From positions 72,327,312 to 72,391,311 of the forward strand of contig CM057826.1 in the NCBI GenBank assembly GCA_030068075.1: a stretch of 64,000 nucleotides of DNA, given 5' to 3'. A program made the position numbers and the translations under genes. The notes beneath the pieces were generated by a model that was given only the letters and a program-made list of their open reading frames with translations, did not search any database and was not told the DNA's origin. This DNA comes from Paguma larvata (Eukaryota > Chordata > Mammalia > Carnivora > Viverridae). Of the stretch, positions 55,131-64,000 are shown piece after piece. Every line of letters begins with the position of its first letter. Position 1 is the stretch's first letter.

Positions 55131-55689
55131 AAACCCTGATGTATTTGTGAAGCTGCTGGAAGTCAACAGAACTCCGATTCCAAAATCTGACTTCCCTATA
55201 GTAGGAGTATAGTATAGAGAATTCACTGAATTCTCTCCTAACCATTGCCTTCCCCCCATCTACATATCTGAAGTTTAGGAGCCAGTCAAGGATTTGAGTG
55301 GGGATTATACATAACTGTATATACATCGAAAGGGGTTTTTCTCTTCTGTAGCTGTCTCTTTTCCAGAATTGCCCACTCTCAATTTTTAGCCAGTCAGGCA
55401 GCCCTTAATTCTCTCCTCTGACTCTTTTGTAATAATGTCTTACTTGAGTCCTACCTACCCTGGGCTCTAGACTGGGAAGTGTCAGTAGGGGAAAAGCATA
55501 TAAATATGGTTCTCAACCAGTGTGTTTTCCTTCTTCCAAAATGGAATCTCCTTTAATTTATGCTGATTTTCTGACTCTGCCTGCCTTCAAACAGTAGTAC
55601 ATTTCCCCAGATTTTCTAATTGTTACCAGCAGGAGGGCTAGTGTGAAACAAGCTACTTTACCATTATTTAAAAATCAGAATTCCTAAAG
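55131..55689. other. Unique-looking sequence, no recognised features
   Basis: It may be the continuation of the old L1 relic, but I cannot trace it. Confidence 0.45.
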
Positions 55690-55870
55690 TAGGAATGAGA
55701 TGCAGTATAGAGCCCAAGGAAGAATGGTAGGAGATAAAGTTGGAAATATAAACAAAAACTTAGGCATACAGGGTTTTGTAAGCCTTGGCAAGGGTGCTGA
55801 AACTTATTCTAAGCTTTACATAGGCACTAGAGAATTTTAAGGAGTTAATTAATTTTATTTAAAGATACAG
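55690..55870 (+). repeat. Fragment of the ancient interspersed repeat family (6060 family)
   Basis: 'gggttttgtaagccttggca' and 'ctgaaacttattctaagctt' match the 'gggccttgtaggcca' and 'tttggactttatcctaag' segments of the family. Confidence 0.55.
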
Positions 55871-56124
55871 TGGTAGTTCTTTATGAAAATATGGTAAATT
55901 ATAGTAATAGTAGTTCTACATAGAAATAGATGGCAAAAAATATTGGATAGGGGTTTTTTAATCACAAAGGACAAGTCTAGGGCAGTAATAAGTGACATAA
56001 CCTAAGACTTCAAAGTGGGTAACAATACTGATGAGTTAATTGCTCACCACAGAAGGATGCTCACCAATTGACTTAGAAAATAAAAGGGGAATAGTCACAG
56101 CTTTCAAAACTGAGATTTTTCTGA
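55871..56124. other. Unique-looking sequence, no recognised features
   Basis: AT-rich; no gene or nameable repeat. Confidence 0.45.
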
Positions 56125-56210
56125 TAATTAAGGTACATTCATTCATGAGCACTTCCAAGCTACTATTCTAGGTACTAGGGATCCAACAGGGAATTGATAC
56201 ATTCTTTAGA
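56125..56210 (+). repeat. Start fragment of an ancient interspersed repeat
   Basis: 'attcattcatgagcacttcc' and 'ctaggtactagggatccaac' match the common old motif of ATTC units followed by 'ctaggtgctggggatacag'. Confidence 0.5.
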
Positions 56211-58245
56211 TAAACATAAGATAACTCTAACTGGTTTTGACATTTTGTCTCTAACATATTTCAGGTAAACTTACTTTCTCAGTGAGAACTGATAACTGAA
56301 TTTTCCTTTGGCTTTCTTTGCTAGTGATCAAATTACAACCCTATATTATGGGGAAAAAACACACATAATAGAAAGAACCCTTTAAAACATGGATACAGTG
56401 TGGTAATAAAACATTCTTTTAATTTGAGCTCCGATTTGACTAAATTAAGTGCCACTTTTATGTTATCAAAGATTTTTTTCTGATAGCTTGGACTACTTCA
56501 CATTTCTTCTGGCAAACTGATGAGCTAGGGTTGTAGTTTATTTGTTAATGTTTTAGTCTCAGTAAGGAGACTGTAAAAATGATTTAAATTAAGAAGAACT
56601 CCTGCTGTCAGTTCCAGAATGAAAACCATGTGCCTTCTACGGACAATCTCTGAGGTTTCTTTCTGTGTGGGTGAGTGTGGGCTGCTCCAAAGCCAGCAGC
56701 CAAATAATAAAATGAAAAGGAATATTTACAGACCCACTGCATGCAACTCTGTTCTTTGGGTTTGTGAAGGAGTCCCACTTAACTTTTTATTTCAGGGCTT
56801 TTGGTGCCGTTCTGAATAAACAGCACACATCCATGTGGGAGCAATGAGGAGGAACTGTAGCATCTGGTATGACTTTAAAAATAACTTCCTACTTATATAA
56901 CTGAGATTTCGCTAAAGATCAATGAGATTTTTCAAGTCTGAGACCTGAGGTTGGGTAGCATGAAATAGTTCCTTGGGAAGCTGTTGATTCATGTAGCAGT
57001 GCTATTTTGAAAGAAAAACATTCATACCCAGCAAGCAGATGTTAACAGCCCATGGCCCTAGAGTCGTAACTCTAGGTTACTGAGATCCAAGTTTGTGTTC
57101 TCAGCTTCATTTACAATCATTAAGAGCCTTTTACTTTTAATTACTTCTTTATCGATCTCATAGCACACATTTCTTCTAGTCTGTACAAAATGTCAGCTGA
57201 AGTGGAATAGGCAGGACTGTGTCCACAATTCACAGTCAAGCCAGCCTGCTTAGCGAGAGCACAGAATGGGGCCCACTGGTTCGTTGTTTCTGGATAGCAG
57301 TGTTATTCACGATGTCATCTGCTTCTGAGATAAACCCAAGTCCTGTGCTGCTTTTGAAACATGATATTGTAGAAGTGTCTTTAGTTTTTCAATTCTGGGG
57401 AGTTGTGGAACATGTTGAAATCAAAACTTATTTGTGGCCAATCCAAAAAAAAAAATCGTCAAGTTATCTTGTAAATTTTCTTTGGAGGATGTTTTCTTTA
57501 ACAAGAAATATGTCTCGAAGTAGAAAACACTTCCTGAAGAATTCTCAGCTTTGCCACATTACAGGTATTGTGTACTATCTCTGATAATTAAGAGTTTTCT
57601 AAGTATTAGGCCATAGACCCCAGTGTGTAATAATGGATGTTAATCCTAGGTTCTTGTGCAAAACTTTTTTTAGGGGCATGAACAGAATTAAAAAGTGGGT
57701 GCCCTTATAAGCTACTTCCATGACTTACTTCTCTTGTGTTCCCCTTTTCTGTTCTCTATTCCCAACGGCATATAAACTTGCAGCTCCCGTGAAATGAATG
57801 TGGGGTTCAGGGGAAACTGAATTATTGGAAGCGATGTACATTTTAACAAGAAAGGTTAGTAAAGGTCTATCTGCACACACCATCAAAAATAAGAAAGAAA
57901 AAGGAGGAGACACTTATTTGAAGGCTGCAGGGATTCCCAGCCCATCTTTATGGCCTATCATCCTATCATCTGGTCATTAGCAGTTCATTTTGCTTTTACG
58001 GTTGTTTTTTAATAATTCTTGTCTCTTTTGAGTTCTAGAAAAATAATTTGTGTATCCTGATATTTCTTTGAATTATGTAAATTTTAGTTGTTCCTCTACC
58101 CCAAGTTATCAAATTACTGTGCTAATAAAAACAGACTGCATTTTCTTAGTCCACTATCACGTGTTACAAGAAACACTGTAGCTTTCCTAAAATCAGATTA
58201 AATGTAATAAGGAATTTTTTTTCATGGAGAAGGAAATCGGCCTTA
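56211..58245. other. 2 kb without recognised features
   Basis: No nameable repeat. A minus/plus hairpin of 8 bp lies at 57057-57076. The open frame at 57219-57584 (121 codons, plus strand) has no features I know and no upstream signals. Balanced composition around 56850-57250 would fit conserved noncoding sequence. Confidence 0.45.
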
Positions 58246-58248
58246 AAA

Positions 58249-58390
58249 TTTTTTTTATTATAATAGTTTATTTTCAAATTGGTTTACATATAACACCCAG
58301 TGTTCATCCAACATGTGTCCTCTTTAATATCCGTCACCCCCTCTTCCCCCTCCCTCACCTCCCTGACCTCCCTCACCCTCAGATTGTTCT
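58249..58390 (-). mobile_element. L1 3' terminal fragment
   Basis: On the plus strand, 'tttattttcaaattggttta' and 'catataacacccagtgttca', with 'ctcccctccctcacctccct'-like C-rich text, is the reverse of a carnivore L1 3' UTR. It is only about 140 bases long, a severely truncated insertion. Possible imperfect duplication: 'cttaaaattttt' before and 'cttagaaattttt' after. Confidence 0.85.
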
Positions 58391-59701
58391 TAGAAATTTT
58401 TAGAGATGTATTATCAATGCAGATAAGAACAGGGCAAAGAATCAAGGAAAACCTTTTGATAAAATACTGACAGGAGTAAACTTTAGAAACTTATACCTCT
58501 TTTAGATGTGTATGTATATATAATTATAGTTAGATATAAATTTAAATATTTCAGTAAAATTCAAATAACACTGGTTTACTTTTTGGTTATTTACTATAAC
58601 CCTAATGTGTGCACAGAACTCTGTTGGAGAGGCACAGAGTTAAAGCTGCGGCCCACCATGTGACATTCAAGCCAGCGACGAAATGTATGCATTCTCCAAG
58701 TGACTAGCTGGGCTAAGTATTGTTTGGTCTGGCAGATTCCCTCCAAGTTCTCTTAGAACCTTGATAATAGCTAAATGATGGCATATATCTCTTAGCCATC
58801 TATGATGCTGACTATGAAGTTATTGTAATGCAAACTAACTGCTAGGAAAGGACTTGCAATAACCTTGTCATTAAATTGCATTCGAGAAATGAAATTCTCC
58901 ATGCTGACCCAATCCCAATCTTTGTACGACCTTCTCTCTACTGAGTGGATTTGCTTCCTGCTCCATCCTTTTTATCATTATCTGCTTTCTAAGCAGCCCT
59001 CCCAGCCTTCCAAAGCAATCTTCTATATTCCCAATGTATGTAAGGCCTCCTGGGTTATTTTGAATCCATTCTTTCCATTTGTGCCTTTATGGAGAGAAAA
59101 ATTGGAGACACAGTGAATTCTTTTTTTGTACCTTATTGTTTGCATGTTTTCCATTTCTGTTGAAAATTTGCCATCCCATCAAATAAAATGCAATATAGTT
59201 TACAAGGACAATTCAAAGTCGGCATATTCACATTTGGTCATTTCTTCCTCAGTATTTCTTCCACCCTTCAATTTGTAATAGGGTTTTCTGATTGAGTCAG
59301 TGTTGAGACTCATCAGTGCTGTTTGTATGTGGTTTGAAAAACTTTCCCTCTCCAGCACCTACTCCAGAAGTAATTTTTGTTTTTCCTTTGTGGTATGCAC
59401 AGGCAGAGACTTTTTAACTGTCATTGAATTCTTGGGGATGCTACTGGCCACTAGAGAGAAGTATTCCTTTCTGTAAAGAAATGATCTGTCAAGGTAGGCT
59501 AGACTCGTCACCAAGCCCTTGTAGTGTTCAACCCATCACATCCAGAAGGTTAGCAGCACCCGTGTTGTATTGGCAAGGAGGGGAAGGCGAAAATGTGAAA
59601 GAATTATGTTATGGGGTCTCGAGTCTTTGCATGCCTATGCTAAAAAGAAACTAGATGAGAAGCACCAGGAGTGACTGATACAGTGAAGGAAATGCTTTCA
59701 A
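58391..59701. other. Unique-looking sequence, no recognised features
   Basis: No gene or nameable repeat. Confidence 0.5.
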
Positions 59702-59873
59702 ATAGTGCTTTCAAATCATCAGCAAGCAAGAGAATCACCTGGAGAGCTTGTGAAAACAGAATTCTGAGACTCTGTCTCAGTAAGTATAGGGTGTGACCAG
59801 AAATTTTGAATTTTAATAAGCTCTCAGTGCATCTGATGCTGTAGGTCTAAGGACCACACTTTGAACAATTCTG
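59702..59873 (+). mobile_element. MER5-type DNA transposon relic (first copy)
   Basis: 'caagagaatcacctggagag' matches the MER5 segment 'agaatcacctggggagctt'. 'ttttgaattttaataagctc' and 'ctaaggaccacactttgaac' follow in order. MER5 elements are non-autonomous hAT (Charlie) transposons without coding capacity. Confidence 0.8.
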
Positions 59874-59926
59874 TCCTAAAGCAGTGACTCTTAAATTTTA
59901 CTGAGCGTCAGAATCAACTAGGGTTT

Positions 59927-60688
59927 GTGTCTTTCTCTGACTTATTTCACCTCCTATAATACCCTCAAACTCCATCCACATCGTTGCAAATGGCAAGGTT
60001 TCATTCTTTTTTATGGCTGAGTAATATTCCTCTGTGTGTGTGTGTGTGTGTATACATCACATCTTCTTTATCCATTCATCAGTTGATGGACATTTGGGCT
60101 CTTTCCCTAATTGGCTATTGTTGCTCCTAGTAATGCTTCCGTAAACATTAGGTGCATGTGTCCCTTTGAATCAGTATTTTTGTAACCTTTGGTAAATACC
60201 CAGTTGTGAAATTGCTGGATCATAGGATAGTTCTTTTTTTAACTTTTTGAGGGGCCTCCATATTGTTTTCCAGAGTGGCTGCACCAGTTTGCATTCCCAC
60301 CAACAGTGTAAGATGGTTAGAGGGTTCTCTTTCTCTGCATAACCTGTTGTTTCCTGTGTTGTTAATTTTAGCCGTTCTGACTTGTGTGAGGTGTTATCTC
60401 ATTGTAGTTTTGATGATTTCATTAATATGTAAACAGGTGAACATAGGAGCAAAAAAGAGGGGCAAACCATGAAAAAGATCCTTCACTAAAGAAAACAAAC
60501 TGAGGGTTACTGGAGGAGAGGTGGAAGGGGGGATGGGTTAAATGGGTGATGGGTATTAAGGAGGCCACTTGTGATGAGCACTGGGTGTTGCATGTAAATG
60601 ATGGGTCACTAAATTCTACAACTGAAACTAATATTATACTTTATGTTAACTAACTGGAATTTAAATAAAAACTTGAAGAAAAAAAAAG
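59927..60688 (+). mobile_element. 5'-inverted L1 (twin-primed) inside a MER5
   Basis: The 3' half (about 60420-60688) is plus-strand L1 3' UTR with an A-rich tail ('taaatgggtgatgggtatta', 'gttaactaactggaatttaa'). The 5' half (59927 to about 60415) is the preceding L1 segment in reverse ('catcgttgcaaatggcaagg', 'tgcattcccaccaacagtgt'). The target-site duplication is 16 bp with one mismatch ('gaatcaactagggttt', 59911-59926; 'gaatcaactaaggttt', 60689-60704). Both halves lie within one duplication, so this is a single insertion with 5' inversion. Orientation is given by the tail. Confidence 0.95.
60033..60051. repeat. (TG)n microsatellite inside the L1
   Basis: About 9 TG units at the L1 position that holds a CA run in the element at 3.9 kb (same place, same orientation relative to L1). 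Confidence 0.9.
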
Positions 60689-60861
60689 GAATCAACTAAG
60701 GTTTATTACAACACACAGTGCTGGTCCCTTCTCCCTCCCCACCCCGGGAGTCTGACTCGGTAGTCCGGGTGTGGGCCAAAGAATGTGCATTTCAAACAAG
60801 TTCCCTGGTCATGCTTATGCTCCTGATGTCAGATCACACTTCGAGAAACACTGCTCTAAAG

Positions 60862-62529
60862 AATGGAGGTTAGGGTGAGTCACCAGACTGTGTGGGGAGT
60901 CCACAGAGTCTATCAGTAGGCTAGGCTTTGGGACACAGCCAATCTGCAGACAGACTGAGGTATTCTAGCAGCAGCAATGACATTAAGGTCCTAGCAGTCC
61001 ACAGGATTACTGGAGACATTTGGAGACATGTTGCATTTTGCTCAAACCAAATTTTATTTGAATCTCAAAGAGCAAGATAACTTCACCTGACACTTGGCTT
61101 AAAAAATTTAGAATAGAAAAAATGGTGTTCTGGGAATGACTCATTATATGTAAGGTAATCTCTCTTTTGAGGACTCCCAAAGAGGCATAGGAAGATAAGA
61201 GGCTGAGTGACATGCTTTCTTTACCAGAGCGGGTGACTAAACTGCTGGGCTGGGGACAACCTCTTACCTTACTTAGGCCCTTACGAGTAAAGGAAAAGAA
61301 AGAAGGCATTTGGATGTGACATTTTAATGAGAGTACTTATGGTTAAAACCACCCCCAACAACCCCATCTCCCTTAATTTTGAAGTGGAATACTCACCTCT
61401 TTTTACCAAAATGTAGAATCTGAAGTATTTTCAGCATCTCAGGAGAGTTATTCTCAGACTACTTCAAAGTAAATCTCTTAGTAGTAATCTATTCACACAC
61501 ATTTCAGTTCAATCTCTGAAATGAATGTCCCTAAGGGCACCCTGCATTCAAATCCTCCACTAGAATAAAACCTCTCTGTGTGAGAGGGATATCTCGACAG
61601 GAGGCTGGGAATCAATCCATCACGGGAAAGCTTGATTAGAATCACATGGTTGATAGATTAATGTGATTCTAATCACGTTAGAATCAAATGCTACACGTCG
61701 TCCTGATACTCTGTTGTGGCTTCTTAGGTGAGTCTCTCTTCCTCCCCAACTCCCTTTCCTCCCACACTGAAAATTCTAGCCAACCCTGTGGATGAAAATA
61801 TAGGGGATTCCTTAGGGATGTTGGGGAAGAGAAAAGGTAGTTAAACACTGGATTTGAGCCTGGTGTATTAAGATTCCATTCCCAGATTTTATCCACTGAG
61901 GGTTTTTATCAAGTCAGAGTATGTCTTTCCCTTAGGCCATGTTTTTCCTCTTGTGGGAATCTTGGGGAGACTGTGAAATGGTTGAGTACAAATTGTTACT
62001 CCTTGATGGAAATAACTCAGATTGCATATATGCCTTATCAACTATGAGTAAATTAGGTCACCTTCTATACATGAAGAAAACACTTATCTTCATCAGTAGC
62101 TTATAGAGAGGGGTAATTACAACTGACCCTCTCTGTGAAAATCCTTTAGGATACAGAGAAGACATGCTAACTGTAGCTTAAGTATGTTTGCTTGAAGTCA
62201 AAATTTCTTTCCCAAATGTGGGCTTCTTCCTGCTAAGTCAGGATTTGGAGTTTGAGAAACTGGAGAGCTAATATCCTGCTTCTCAAACCATGACCAGAGA
62301 CGGTCACTTAAATCAAGTACATCACTATTAAAGTGATGGCAATCCCACCTTTTGGTTCATTATCCTTTTGGAAGGTAGTGAATTTGAAAAACATCACATT
62401 GGACTTCTTTTTAATGATCCAAAATGAAGAAGATAAATTTTGATAAATATCAAGCATTAGTTAGTGAAAAGAAGATAGAGCACTATTGAATAAAACTGAT
62501 ATGATTTGCATTGAAAACATTCAGCTCAG
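60862..62529. other. Unique-looking sequence with an inverted-repeat cluster
   Basis: No gene or nameable repeat in 1.7 kb. The cluster at 61634-61685 is listed separately. Confidence 0.5.
61634..61685. repeat. Overlapping inverted repeats of 'gattagaatca'
   Basis: 'gattagaatcacat' (61634-61647) is the exact reverse complement of 'atgtgattctaatc' (61661-61674), with a 13-base spacer. Then 'gattctaa' (61665-61672) pairs with 'ttagaatc' (61678-61685), with a 5-base spacer. The middle copy can therefore pair with either side. Confidence 0.95.
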
Positions 62530-63060
62530 CTCAACAAATACAGTGAATGTATATTACATTCCAGGTACTGGTGATACAAAAAATGAATAAAACATTGTTT
62601 CTGTTTTCAGTTAATCCCAGTTAAGGGGTTGAGGGAACTGATATAAACAAATAAAATATGCAGAAACAGGAGGTAGAATGTAGTAGTGGATAATGAATAT
62701 AGACCTTGAAGGTAGATGGGCCTTGATTATTTACAGTCCCAGGTCTTGCTTTAATTTTGTGGCTTTAAGTAAACTACTTTTCTTAAACCATCTTTGTTTT
62801 ATCATGTCTGGAAGAAAATAGGCATTCAACAAATGGGAGCTAGTAATAATAATTAGAACTATGTATCAGTATAGAGATAATATAGCAAAGAGAATGATTT
62901 TGAGAGTCTGACCAGGGATGGCTTCAAAGTGGAGATTGCACTTCTGAAATGTTTTACGCATGAATAGGAATTCTCCAGGTAGATAATATTTGTCAATGGA
63001 CTCCAGGTGGAGGAAATAATACTTCCAAAGGCATATGAGGTGGAAACTGCAAATTCAGTT
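62530..63060 (+). repeat. Ancient interspersed repeat (6060 family), split by a MIR
   Basis: The left part (62530 to about 62665: 'ccaggtactggtgatacaaa', 'gaataaaacattgtttctg') and the right part (about 62880-63060: 'gaccagggatggcttcaaag', 'ggaattctccaggtagataa', 'cttccaaaggcatatgaggt') are successive segments of the family. A MIR lies between them. Confidence 0.6.
62670..62872 (+). mobile_element. MIR-type ancient SINE relic inside another repeat
   Basis: 'tagtggataatgaatataga', 'tgggccttgattatttacag' and 'gtggctttaagtaaactact', then 'tctggaagaaaataggcatt' and 'caacaaatgggagctagta', follow the MIR order. Confidence 0.68.
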
Positions 63061-63430
63061 TAATATTAATATTAAACAATGTTATCAGTTAAATGAATGC
63101 TCTTGCATTCATTATTTATGGAAAGCAACTAGAGATGGGAGCAGAGAGGAGACCGAGGCCAGTTCTTCATCACAGGCTGGGCTCTGATAAGTAGTTTAAT
63201 GAGTTGATCCTTGAGGTCAGAGACTAAAGATGTGCCTTTTTGTAATTTTTTTTCCTGTTTCAGTTTTGTGGTTTTTGTTTATGTCACCCAACATTTAAAG
63301 ATAGGGATATTTCACTTAAACCCCAGCTTTTTTCTGACTTCTCTTGGAAATTTGCCACGAGGACTCTGCATTTGTTCATGGCAACACCTGGTTGTATCTG
63401 AGTGGAGGAAATACAGGGTATAACATTTCT
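63061..63430. other. Unique-looking sequence, possibly partly LTR
   Basis: No gene. The left end of the LTR that follows may lie inside this interval. Confidence 0.4.
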
Positions 63431-63575
63431 CCAGGAACCCCTTACTGTCATAATGTTAATGCCTTGCTAGAGGGAAAACAACCTTAGCCTGATAATAGCA
63501 AGGCCTCGGGTATCTTAGGAGTCCTCTTTAGCATATCAAAGGCCTTTTGAAGGTTTACCTCCCCCAAGTCCATAA

Positions 63576-63584
63576 TATATAAAG
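63576..63584 (+). promoter_or_regulatory. TATA box of the LTR
   Basis: 'tatataaag', about 61 bases before the polyadenylation signal, is an expected position for U3/R of a short-R LTR. Activity is unknown. Confidence 0.55.
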
Positions 63585-63644
63585 TATCATTCTTCACAGC
63601 CCCAGTGCAGCTCTTTCTGCCCACAGTTCCTGTCCCCGTGCTTT

Positions 63645-63650
63645 AATAAA
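63645..63650 (+). promoter_or_regulatory. Polyadenylation signal of the LTR
   Basis: AATAAA within 'tgctttaataaaatcact', in the R region of the probable LTR. Confidence 0.65.
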
Positions 63651-63728
63651 ATCACTGTTTTGCACCAAAGATGTCTTCAAGAATTCTTTCTTGGCTGTCA
63701 GCTCCAAACCCCCTCACCACTCCAAAAC

Positions 63729-64000
63729 CTGGCCAGTTTGAAAAAAGAGGAGGGCCTGAACTAAAACTTGGGCGAATGGATAAGAGAGGACATGGCTTTA
63801 TGATATCTCATGTCTCTGGGGTTTTGCATATTCTTCTCGCCTCACCTGGACTGGGTTGCCCTCGCTCCTGTATCCATTCAAACTCAATGGTACCTTCACA
63901 GTGACCATGATCACAGTGACTTGCATAAGAAGACTCAAATACTTTTTTCCTGTATACTTTCTTCTTATAAATAACTTAATTTTAACAAGGAGGTATTTGA
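63729..64000. other. Sequence after the LTR, no recognised features
   Basis: No gene or nameable repeat to the end of the window. A minor AT-rich end. Confidence 0.45.

Larger units (their letters stand above)
59882..60853 (+). mobile_element. MER5-type DNA transposon relic (second copy), split by an L1
   Basis: Left part 59882-59926 ('cagtgactcttaaattttac'), right part from about 60705 ('gggagtctgactcggtagtc', 'aatgtgcatttcaaacaagt', 'cttcgagaaacactg'). The termini CAGTG and CACTG and an imperfect 8-bp duplication ('tcctaaag' at 59874-59881, 'ctctaaag' at 60854-60861) fit hAT insertion. The L1 lies between the parts. Confidence 0.85.
63440..63728 (+). mobile_element. Probable solitary endogenous-retrovirus LTR
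   Basis: The features are in LTR order: an AT-rich upstream part ('tgataatagcaaggcctcgg'), a TATA box (63576-63584), a C/T-rich R region, a polyadenylation signal (63645-63650) and a U5-like text ('caagaattctttcttggctg'). No retroviral coding region or clear primer-binding site follows in the remaining 270 bases, so it is most likely a solo LTR. Neither end is firm. Confidence 0.65.

Noticed and set aside
57219..57584. 121-codon open frame, plus strand
   Set aside because: No recognisable protein family, low-complexity Lys/Ser patches, no neighbouring exon signals.
1..64000. CRISPR arrays, operons, Shine-Dalgarno sites, prophage or insertion sequences
   Set aside because: The window is mammalian. 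No regularly spaced repeats with unique spacers and no bacterial gene organisation were seen.

Overview
The window is mammalian nuclear DNA from a carnivore, most likely a cat-like (feliform) species. The diagnostic signal is a family of roughly 220 to 240 bp SINEs on both strands. Each has a tRNA-Lys-like head with the wording 'cctgggtggctcag' and 'gttcgagccccac', then a CT-rich stretch, then an 'aaataaataaac' tail. That is the felid version of the CAN-SINE family. The dog version has clearly different head wording. L1 3' ends with the sequence 'ttaactaactagaattt' and 'taaatgggtgatgggtatta' also fit a carnivore. This assignment is pattern recognition, not a database match.

I found no convincing protein-coding exon and no tRNA, rRNA or snRNA gene. 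The longest open frames (133 and 137 codons) look like chance or run through an old repeat. The only protein-like stretches are decayed L1 fragments: the C-terminus of ORF2p at 3897-4309 and an ORF1p-like coiled coil at 54757-54945, both on the minus strand. The window is therefore intergenic or deep intronic.

Layout. 1-4.6 kb: one young SINE and a minus-strand L1 carrying a striking internal inverted duplication. 4.6-15 kb: ancient MIR, L2 and other old repeats, one SINE, and a long stretch without recognisable repeats. 15-17.1 kb: four SINEs in a cluster. 17-23 kb: old repeats, then about 3 kb (20.1-23.1 kb) with no recognisable repeat, a candidate for conserved noncoding sequence. 23-26.6 kb: one SINE, a SINE nested in a SINE, and two old L1 fragments. 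26.7-39 kb: sparse old repeats, a MaLR LTR split by a SINE, and one more SINE. 39.2-43.9 kb: the densest cluster, with four L1 pieces (three in 39.6-41.7 kb), four SINEs and microsatellites. 44-59 kb: L2 and MIR relics, and a 4 kb AT-rich, repeat-poor stretch (49.1-53.0 kb) containing an RFX-like X-box. 59.7-60.9 kb: two MER5-type DNA transposons, one split by a 5'-inverted L1 with clear target-site duplications. 62.5-63.7 kb: an old repeat split by a MIR, then a probable solitary retroviral LTR.

The most interesting points are: (1) a nearly perfect 71-bp inverted repeat inside the L1 at 4.2-4.4 kb, much younger than its host and abutting a 14-bp palindrome, which looks like a template-switch mutation; (2) the fully readable L1-in-MER5 insertion at 59.9-60.9 kb; (3) two SINEs 40 kb apart that share a 3-base insertion and other diagnostic bases, marking a young subfamily; (4) the repeat-free stretch at 20.1-23.1 kb. 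I see no new multi-gene system here.
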